The notes under the pieces are model-generated. The model worked only from the letters and a program-made list of their open reading frames with translations. It did no database searches and had not been told where the DNA came from. Source: an uncultured Flavobacteriales bacterium (GTDB lineage: Bacteria > Bacteroidota > Bacteroidia > Flavobacteriales_D > Parvicellaceae). From it: a stretch of DNA of 5,222 nt. Below are positions 1 to 5,222 of this stretch, in pieces; position 1 is the first letter of the stretch; each line of letters opens with the position of its first letter. A program made the translations under genes and the position numbers. The stretch covers positions 1 through 5,222 of the forward strand of contig CALDTD010000301.1 in the NCBI GenBank assembly GCA_937924345.1. Direction: 5' to 3'.

Positions 1-575
1 GAGTTATAAAATCCAAATTTTCCAGGTTCAAAACAACCTTCTAGATCAATTACTGTATCGTTTTCAATTTTTACAACAACTCTGGAAGATGTGTATAAAC
101 AGGTAAAATCGTAAACTATATTTCTTTCCCATCTTGGATAAGAATGGTTTGTTTGTAAGTCTACCGATCCATTACTATTTACTTGTCTAAAAAATGAAGA
201 CTGATTTGGACGAGTAGAAGAGCCGTCTAATTCGTTTCCTGCCCAAAAAAAAGTTAAGTAGTCGTTATCTGTTCCATTGCTTACAGGGCCTTTATATCCA
301 ACTACAAAACCAATAAAGTCTTCATCTCCATTTGCATAGACTTCTAGCTTTCCAGATATTTCAACATTAATTAAATCTTGAGGATTAACGAAAAATGTTG
401 GCAGACCGTTTATAGTTTGGTTTACAAAAGCTCCAGCTACAGGGTCTACTTCCCAATTTCCATTTGCGGTTGGTCCTTTTTGAGACCAAGTCCTAAGATC
501 AACATTTGTAACGCATTGACAATAATGAAAATGTAAAATGATAGTAAATAGTATAGAGAGTAGTAATTTAACCAT
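1..575 (-). CDS. Secreted protein with thrombospondin C-terminal-like (L-type lectin fold) domain, 3' end cut by window
   Basis: An open frame of 191 codons runs from an ATG at 573-575 to the window edge without a stop, so the C-terminus is missing. Residues 1 to about 20 form a signal peptide: Lys3, a hydrophobic stretch LLLSILFTIIL, then HFHYCQC, so the protein should be exported. Residues about 38-191 resemble the thrombospondin C-terminal domain (a ConA-like calcium-binding jelly roll). Visible matches by memory to animal thrombospondins are NW at 40-41, NQTINGLPTFFVN at 52-64, GKLEVYANGDEDFIGFVVGY at 75-94, DYLTFFW at 105-111 and GKFGFYN at 185-191. Cys159 and Cys181 could form a disulfide. 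The domain sits directly after the signal peptide, whereas in animals it is C-terminal. Bacteroidota proteins of this design often continue into other adhesive domains and a type IX secretion sorting tail, but that part is not visible. The signal peptide and reading frame are clear; the domain name is a family-level inference. The ligand is unknown. Confidence 0.8.
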   Translation of the reverse strand, partial: MVKLLLSILFTIILHFHYCQCVTNVDLRTWSQKGPTANGNWEVDPVAGAFVNQTINGLPTFFVNPQDLINVEISGKLEVYANGDEDFIGFVVGYKGPVSNGTDNDYLTFFWAGNELDGSSTRPNQSSFFRQVNSNGSVDLQTNHSYPRWERNIVYDFTCLYTSSRVVVKIENDTVIDLEGCFEPGKFGFYN

Positions 576-621
576 AATATAACATTTAAATATAGACGTA
601 GTTGGGATAGAAATAGTTGCG

Positions 622-2817
622 TCAAATTTCAACACGCTCTACTCTTTCAATACCTTCGAATTTTTTAAGGTGCGATATTAGTTGATTCAAATGTTTTTTG
701 TCATCTACATAAAGCATAATCTTCCCCTCAAAAATTCCACCTTCAGATTCAAAACTAACGGATTTCATGTTTACATTTTTCTCTTTAGAGATAAAACTTG
801 TAATTTCGTTTACCAAACCTACATTATCTAATCCAGAGAATTTTACACCTGTTAGGAATGCCTCTCTTTCTTCAGCTTTCCATTTAGTTTTTAAGATTCT
901 ATAGGCATAATTAGCTCTTAGTTGCTTTGCGTTTGGACAATTGTTTCGGTGAACTTTAATGCCGTCGTTTATAGTTATGAAACCAAAGACTTCGTCTCCA
1001 GGTATCGGATTACAACATGGAGCTAATTTATAATCTAGTTTATCGTTGCTATCTCCAATAATAAGTTCTTCTTTTTTGCTAGTTACTTTTTTGTAAAGTG
1101 TTTCAAAAGATTCTTTTATTGTTTGGCTTACAGAACCGTGTTTTAATTGACCACCTTTTTGGATTAAAGGTTTAATTTTACCAAGATCTAATTTTCCGTT
1201 TGCAATTTTAACATACATATCTGTATGTTCGGAAAGGTTATAAAGTTTTAGTAACTCTTTAAGGTTTAACTCTGTTAACTCTAGTTTTAAACTATTGAAC
1301 TTTCGAACTAAAATTTCTTTACCGTCTGCAGCTATTTTCTTTTCCTCTTCCTTTAAAGATGATTTAATTTTTGACTTAGCTTTGGACGTAACTACATAGT
1401 TTAACCAGTCTTTTTTTGGTTTTTGCTTTTTAGAAGTCAATATTTCTATTTGATCACCACTTTTTAATTGATAACTTAAAGGAACTAACTTATGATTCAC
1501 CTTAGCTCCAATACATTTTGCCCCAACTTCTGAGTGAACTTCAAATGCAAAATCTAATGCTGTTGCTGCACTAGGTAGGCTTTTTAATTCTCCATTTGGT
1601 GTAAAGACAAAAATCTCGTCTGAGAATAAGTTTAATTTAAAGTCATCAATAAAATCTAAAGCATCACTGTCTTTACTCTCTATCAATTCTCTAATTTGGC
1701 CAATCCATTGATCAAATCCACTTTTCTCTTCTTTATTTTCTTTGTATTTCCAATGCGCTGCTAATCCTTTTTCAGCAATTTCGTCCATTCTAACTGTACG
1801 AATCTGTACTTCTACCCATTTTCCTGTTGGACTCATTACAGTAGTGTGTAACGATTCGTAACCATTTTGTTTTGGATGCGATACCCAATCACGTAATCGG
1901 TCGGGGTTCGGACGATAAAAGTCTGTTACTAAAGAGTATGTTTTCCAACAATCTGTTTTTTCTTGATCTGTTTCAGAATCTATAATTATTCGAATTGCAA
2001 AAACATCATATATTTCTTCAAATGCAACGTTTTTATTGTGGATTTTATTCCAGATAGAATGGATTGATTTTGTTCTTCCTTTTATAGAATATTTAATTCC
2101 ATGTTTATCCAATGCTTCTTTAATAGGAACAGAGAACTGACGAATAAAGCGCTCTCTTACCTCTCTAGATTTCTCTAGCTTTTGTTCAATATCTTGGTAT
2201 TCTTCCGAATGTGTATATTTTAGTGCTAGATCTTCTAATGCTGATTTAATACCATAAAGACCAAGTCTATGTGCTAAAGGTGCATAAAGGTAAGATGTTT
2301 CTGATGCTATTTTTAGTTGCTTATCTTTTCGCATAGAACCTAAGGTTCTCATGTTATGCAAACGGTCGGCAAGTTTGACTAGTATTACACGAATGTCTTC
2401 GGGAATAGTTAATAACATTTTACGGAAATTTTCAGCTTGCGCAGATTTTGACAAATCAAAAATTCCATACATCTTGGTTAAACCATCAATTATTTTTCGA
2501 GACTTAATTCCAAAAAGTGCTTCAATATCATCAAGCGTAATATCTGTATCTTCAACAGTATCATGAAGTAATGCACAAGCTATTGAGGTTGCACCTAATC
2601 CAATTTCTTCGGCACAAATTTTAGCAACAGCTATGGGATGAAAGATGTAAGGTTCTCCAGATTTTCTGCGCATTTCTTTGTGTGCATCTACAGCAACATC
2701 AAATGCTTTCCGTATAAATTTTAAGTCAGCATCGCTTAAATCAACCTTTACTGAGCTGATTAAATCAGTGTATGCATTTTCAATGTCAATTTTTTCCTTT
2801 TCGTAATCTATTTTCAT
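622..2817 (-). CDS. rel: Bifunctional (p)ppGpp synthetase/hydrolase Rel (RelA/SpoT family)
   Basis: This cytosolic, ribosome-associated enzyme makes (p)ppGpp from ATP and GDP/GTP during starvation and degrades it again; it controls the stringent response. The 731 residues show the full long-RSH layout: HD hydrolase domain (about 30-195), synthetase domain (about 240-360), TGS domain (about 398-462), helical region, zinc-finger region with Cys601-Cys602, His623 and Cys627, and a C-terminal ACT domain (about 655-731). Hydrolase metal and substrate residues are present: Arg51, His60, His85-Asp86, Glu89-Asp90, Asp151 and Asn155. Synthetase residues are also present: Asp271, the NGYESLHTTV loop at 318-327 and Glu336 in EVQIRT. 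The motif before that loop is RLRD (307-310), the basic RXKD type known from bifunctional enzymes, not the acidic EXDD type of hydrolase-dead RelA. Both activities are therefore expected. The ATG at 2815-2817 gives the usual family N-terminus; GAGG at 2820-2823 lies only 2 nt before it, too close for a normal Shine-Dalgarno. The gene starts 39 bp after the hydrolase gene and probably shares its transcript. The stop is TGA. Confidence 0.97.
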   Translation of the reverse strand: MKIDYEKEKIDIENAYTDLISSVKVDLSDADLKFIRKAFDVAVDAHKEMRRKSGEPYIFHPIAVAKICAEEIGLGATSIACALLHDTVEDTDITLDDIEALFGIKSRKIIDGLTKMYGIFDLSKSAQAENFRKMLLTIPEDIRVILVKLADRLHNMRTLGSMRKDKQLKIASETSYLYAPLAHRLGLYGIKSALEDLALKYTHSEEYQDIEQKLEKSREVRERFIRQFSVPIKEALDKHGIKYSIKGRTKSIHSIWNKIHNKNVAFEEIYDVFAIRIIIDSETDQEKTDCWKTYSLVTDFYRPNPDRLRDWVSHPKQNGYESLHTTVMSPTGKWVEVQIRTVRMDEIAEKGLAAHWKYKENKEEKSGFDQWIGQIRELIESKDSDALDFIDDFKLNLFSDEIFVFTPNGELKSLPSAATALDFAFEVHSEVGAKCIGAKVNHKLVPLSYQLKSGDQIEILTSKKQKPKKDWLNYVVTSKAKSKIKSSLKEEEKKIAADGKEILVRKFNSLKLELTELNLKELLKLYNLSEHTDMYVKIANGKLDLGKIKPLIQKGGQLKHGSVSQTIKESFETLYKKVTSKKEELIIGDSNDKLDYKLAPCCNPIPGDEVFGFITINDGIKVHRNNCPNAKQLRANYAYRILKTKWKAEEREAFLTGVKFSGLDNVGLVNEITSFISKEKNVNMKSVSFESEGGIFEGKIMLYVDDKKHLNQLISHLKKFEGIERVERVEI

Positions 2818-2856
2818 CGCCTCAATATTTGATGTTTAAATATAACAATTCTTATG

Positions 2857-3765
2857 TTAATCATTTGCCTTAATCCAGTTGTATGCATCAATAAAATGAT
2901 CGCTTACTGCTTCTTTGTGTGTAAGAATATTAATGTGATCATAATTTGTTTTATTACCATTTTCCTTGCTTAGTAATTGAAATTTAGAGTTTTTACCAAG
3001 GTTAGCTTCCTCCATTAATAGTTTTACATCTTTTTGATTTCCAAGTGTATGATCTTTGATTCCAGTCATAGATAGGGTGGGAGGTAAGTCAACTCTTTTA
3101 AAGGCTTCTAAATAGTTAAAGTCATCCTTTTTATCTTTCCACTTTTTAGAATAGACCCATTTGTTCATTTCTCTAAAGAATTGATAAGGTTCGTCATCAG
3201 AACCAGCTTTCATTTTTGTAAAAGGGACAAAACCATTAAGCTTTCCTAGCACTATACCGCCTAAATTCCAAACTAAGTCTATATAAAGTATGCGACGGAT
3301 TGAAAAGACTGAAACTCTTCTTTTACTTCCAAAAAAGACCATACTTTTAACATTTGTTTTTGGGAAGCGAGCTAAATATGCAAGTAGTAAAACGCCTCCC
3401 CAAGAATGCCCAACAAAGTGAAAGTTACTAATCTGTGTTAGCTCTTTAATTTTTGTAAGACAAAGTGGAATATCAATTAAGATTTGATCGGTTTGACTTT
3501 GCTTACTATTTTTATTGACTTTAGGACTACTTTCTCCTTTTCCTCTCATGTCAACCGCGAAAACATTATATCCTTTTTTTGCTAAGAACGGAGCAAGTCC
3601 TTTTTTAGATTTACTGTGGAATATCCTACTGTTTTCCATTGCTCCATGCAACATAAATATAGGAGTCTCATGCTTAAACTCTTGTTGGCTAAATTTATGC
3701 AAGCAGATAGTTTCTATTTCATTTACTCTAAGGTAGTGCTTAGTATGTTCTATTGTTTGTTCCAT
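2857..3765 (-). CDS. Alpha/beta-fold hydrolase of unknown substrate
   Basis: A 302-residue serine hydrolase of the alpha/beta fold, substrate unknown. Motifs in order: oxyanion-hole strand FMLHGAMENS (37-46), DMRGKGESS (72-80), nucleophile elbow GHSWGG (119-124, Ser121), probable acid Asp238 in TGIKDHTLG, and probable catalytic His277 in YDHINIL. The insert between strands (about 150-215) has the pattern G-F-V-P, then a Gly/Asp-rich turn, then FFREMNKW. This recalls the predicted hydrolase group COG4757 and related esterase or lysophospholipase-like proteins, a recollection and not a search result. No signal peptide or membrane segment is seen, so it is probably cytosolic. The start at ATG 3763-3765 is favoured because the next Met (residue 38) would remove the first strand. 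That start directly follows the fahA terminator T-tract, leaving almost no leader, and no Shine-Dalgarno is present. rel follows 39 bp downstream, so the two are probably co-transcribed. The fold is certain; the biological role is not. Confidence 0.9.
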   Translation of the reverse strand: MEQTIEHTKHYLRVNEIETICLHKFSQQEFKHETPIFMLHGAMENSRIFHSKSKKGLAPFLAKKGYNVFAVDMRGKGESSPKVNKNSKQSQTDQILIDIPLCLTKIKELTQISNFHFVGHSWGGVLLLAYLARFPKTNVKSMVFFGSKRRVSVFSIRRILYIDLVWNLGGIVLGKLNGFVPFTKMKAGSDDEPYQFFREMNKWVYSKKWKDKKDDFNYLEAFKRVDLPPTLSMTGIKDHTLGNQKDVKLLMEEANLGKNSKFQLLSKENGNKTNYDHINILTHKEAVSDHFIDAYNWIKAND

Positions 3766-3799
3766 AATAAAAAGCCCCGTAACTTTTCATTACAGGGCT
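3766..3799 (-). terminator. Rho-independent terminator after fahA
   Basis: Read on the minus strand, AGCCCTGTAA (3799-3790) pairs with TTACGGGGCT (3782-3773), giving a 10-bp stem with one U-G wobble and a 7-nt loop (TGAAAAG). It is followed at once by TTTTTATT. The stem begins 20 nt after the fahA stop codon, which is the usual position for an intrinsic terminator. There is no T-tract on the other side, so it acts only on minus-strand transcripts. The T-tract runs straight into the ATG of the hydrolase gene at 3763-3765, so the same element may limit readthrough into the hydrolase-rel pair. Confidence 0.88.
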
Positions 3800-3819
3800 A
3801 ACTAATCGTTTAAGAAAAT

Positions 3820-5091
3820 TTATTTAGCTGGTAATACCTTTGCTGCTAATTCACCAAAACCGATTCTTACCTTGTCATTTTTGGCAAAACCTCTCATAAT
3901 TACTGTATCGTTATCCTTAATGAATTTTCGCTCAGTACCGTCATTCATTGTTACAGATTTAGAGCCTTTCCATGAAATTTCTAGCATTGATCCATACTCA
4001 TGTTCTTCTGGCCCAGAAATCGTTCCAGAAGCCATCATATCTCCACAGTTTATGTTACAACCATTTATAGAATGATGCGCTAACTGTTGGTTCATATTCC
4101 AATACATATATTTATAGTTACTATTAGAAACTACTTTTTCTGTTGTACCTTCTGGCTTTATTGCTACTTCTAAATCGATTGATAAATGCTTGTCGCCTTT
4201 ATATTCTAAGTAAGGCAAAACTTTTGGTTCTTGAACTGGTCCTGCTACTCTAAATGGCTCTAAGGCATCTAAAGTAACTATCCAAGCCCCCATGTGTGAA
4301 GCAAAGTTTTTTCCTAAAAATGGTCCGAGTGGAACGTATTCCCAACCTTGAATATCTCTTGCACTCCAATCGTTAAAAAGACACATTCCAAAAATATAAT
4401 CATCAGCTTCTTCTGTAGAAATTGAATCACCCAAGGGCTTGCCTTGATAAGTAACAAACCCCATTTCTAATTCAAAATCTAATAAGTTTGAAGTTCCAAA
4501 AACAGGCGGTTCTTCAGGGTTTGGTCTTTTTTGTCCTTTAGGTCTATGGAAATCTTCTCCAGATACGACTATAGACGAGGAACGTCCATGATATCCCACT
4601 GGTATATGCTTCCAGTTTGGAAGTAATGCATTATTAGGATCTCTAAACAAGCATCCTACATTATAAGCATGTTGCTCGCTAGAATAAAAATCTGTATAAT
4701 CGCCAATGTACAAAGGTAAATGCATTTTTACATCTTTTGCTTTGACTAAAACTTGAGCAATAGCTTCCGAATTATTTTGCAATTCTATATTTTCTTTGTT
4801 TAATAAGTCTGAAAGGCGATTTCGTAAATTACGTGTTGCTTGTTTTCCTTTTAAAAGCATTGGATTTAAAACAGCTGCGTCAAAATCAGTAATTTCAAAC
4901 GCTGTATTCTCTAAAAAACCAAGTTCAAAAAGAACTTTTAAATCTAATATTTCTTCACCTATTGCAACTCCAACTCTTGGAGAATTACCATTAGAAAAAA
5001 TACCAAAAGGTAAATTTTGTATTGGGAAATCGCTGTTTTCTGGAATGCTTACCCAAGATTTTAAGTTAGGATCGTTTGCTTTTATATTCAT
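3820..5091 (-). CDS. fahA: Fumarylacetoacetase
   Basis: This enzyme hydrolyses 4-fumarylacetoacetate to fumarate and acetoacetate, the final step of tyrosine and phenylalanine catabolism by the homogentisate route. The 423 residues match eukaryotic FAH along their whole length: an N-terminal SH3-like domain (about 10-115), then the catalytic beta-roll domain (about 124-420). Counted from the ATG, the metal and active-site residues are Asp134 and His141 in DFYSSEQH, Glu207 and Glu209 in ELEM, Asp241, Arg245 and Gln248 in NDWSARDIQ, Lys261 in FLGKNF, and Glu362 in GTISGPE. Human Thr257 corresponds to Ser265, a conservative change. I chose the ATG at 5089-5091: a longer frame begins with TTG at 5127, but that overlaps the end of glyA by 10 nt and adds 12 residues (GLIQKKQHLHY...) that do not look like the family. 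The gene lies 26 bp after glyA behind an A-rich leader with an A8 run (5107-5114), suggesting a shared transcript that ends at the terminator 20 nt downstream. Confidence 0.96.
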   Translation of the reverse strand: MNIKANDPNLKSWVSIPENSDFPIQNLPFGIFSNGNSPRVGVAIGEEILDLKVLFELGFLENTAFEITDFDAAVLNPMLLKGKQATRNLRNRLSDLLNKENIELQNNSEAIAQVLVKAKDVKMHLPLYIGDYTDFYSSEQHAYNVGCLFRDPNNALLPNWKHIPVGYHGRSSSIVVSGEDFHRPKGQKRPNPEEPPVFGTSNLLDFELEMGFVTYQGKPLGDSISTEEADDYIFGMCLFNDWSARDIQGWEYVPLGPFLGKNFASHMGAWIVTLDALEPFRVAGPVQEPKVLPYLEYKGDKHLSIDLEVAIKPEGTTEKVVSNSNYKYMYWNMNQQLAHHSINGCNINCGDMMASGTISGPEEHEYGSMLEISWKGSKSVTMNDGTERKFIKDNDTVIMRGFAKNDKVRIGFGELAAKVLPAK

Positions 5092-5117
5092 GTAGTGTAA
5101 GTGTTGTTTTTTTTGAA

Positions 5118-5222
5118 TTAATCCCAAGTAAATAAAGGTTTGTCTTTCATTAAAGATTTTACTTCTTCTTTTATCTCAGCTAGTTTTGTATCATCTTCAT
5201 AGTTTTGAATTACAGCATCAAT
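5118..5222 (-). CDS. glyA: Serine hydroxymethyltransferase, C-terminal end only
   Basis: Only the last 34 codons and the TAA stop (5118-5120) are in the window; the gene continues beyond 5222. The visible tail begins IDAVIQNYEDDTKLAEIKEE and ends VKSLMKDKPLFTWD. The pattern of an IDxxI helix, a charged spacer, an I/V-rich helix KxxVxxLM and a terminal P-(L/M)-F-(A/T)-W matches how I remember the C-termini of Bacteroidota GlyA proteins. GlyA is the PLP enzyme that converts serine and tetrahydrofolate to glycine and methylene-tetrahydrofolate. None of its PLP-binding or catalytic residues are in view, so the call rests on the tail alone and on its position just upstream of fahA. The reading frame is open from the window edge to the stop. 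Confidence 0.7.
   Translation of the reverse strand: MDAVIQNYEDDTKLAEIKEEVKSLMKDKPLFTWD

Noticed and set aside
513..521. Lipoprotein signal at Cys19 or Cys21 of the secreted protein
   Set aside because: The residues before either Cys (FHY and YCQ) do not form a convincing lipobox; ordinary signal peptidase cleavage near Gln20 is equally possible.
617..634. Possible hairpin at the rel stop (GTTG ... CAAC)
   Set aside because: Only a 4-bp stem with no T-tract; not a credible terminator.
2351..2566. Plus-strand open frame of 71 codons
   Set aside because: It lies fully antisense to the conserved HD domain of rel; its product has no recognisable motif.
3515..3801. Two overlapping plus-strand open frames of 73 and 61 codons
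   Set aside because: They are antisense to the hydrolase N-terminus and, for the second, the terminator; the hydrolase frame carries clear catalytic motifs.
3872..4075. Plus-strand open frame of 67 codons
   Set aside because: Antisense to the conserved C-terminal part of fumarylacetoacetase.
4796..5095. Plus-strand open frame of 99 codons
   Set aside because: Antisense to the fumarylacetoacetase N-terminal domain, which matches its family; a shadow frame.
1..5222. CRISPR arrays, insertion sequences, tRNA or rRNA genes, long repeats
   Set aside because: None was seen; nearly the whole window is filled by five genes with gaps under 60 bp.

Overview
The window comes from an A+T-rich bacterial genome, most likely a member of the Bacteroidota, probably a flavobacterium. 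The assignment rests on the protein sequences (a Flavobacteriia-type long Rel protein, a fumarylacetoacetase, a SHMT tail ending in PLFTWD, a short secreted-protein signal peptide), on the lack of usable Shine-Dalgarno sequences, and on the low GC. It is an inference and was not checked by a search.

All five genes lie on the minus strand, so transcription runs from high to low coordinates. In that order they are: the last 34 codons of a serine hydroxymethyltransferase gene (glyA, 5118-5222, cut by the window edge); fumarylacetoacetase (fahA, 3820-5091, the last step of tyrosine catabolism), 26 bp behind glyA; a strong rho-independent terminator (3766-3799); an alpha/beta hydrolase of unknown substrate (2857-3765), whose start codon directly follows the terminator T-tract; the bifunctional (p)ppGpp synthetase/hydrolase Rel (622-2817), 39 bp further on; and the N-terminal 191 codons of a secreted protein with a thrombospondin C-terminal-like lectin fold (1-575, cut by the window edge). 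There is no gene-free stretch longer than 60 bp.

Functionally there are three blocks. glyA-fahA looks like a short metabolic operon (one-carbon metabolism plus aromatic amino-acid breakdown) ended by the terminator. The hydrolase and rel probably share a transcript, with rel controlling the stringent response. The secreted lectin-like protein is a separate surface or extracellular function. Most of the window is conserved housekeeping sequence and I see no clear sign of a new multi-gene system. The points most worth a second look are the thrombospondin-type domain placed at the N-terminus of a secreted protein, and the terminator that runs almost into the hydrolase start codon.
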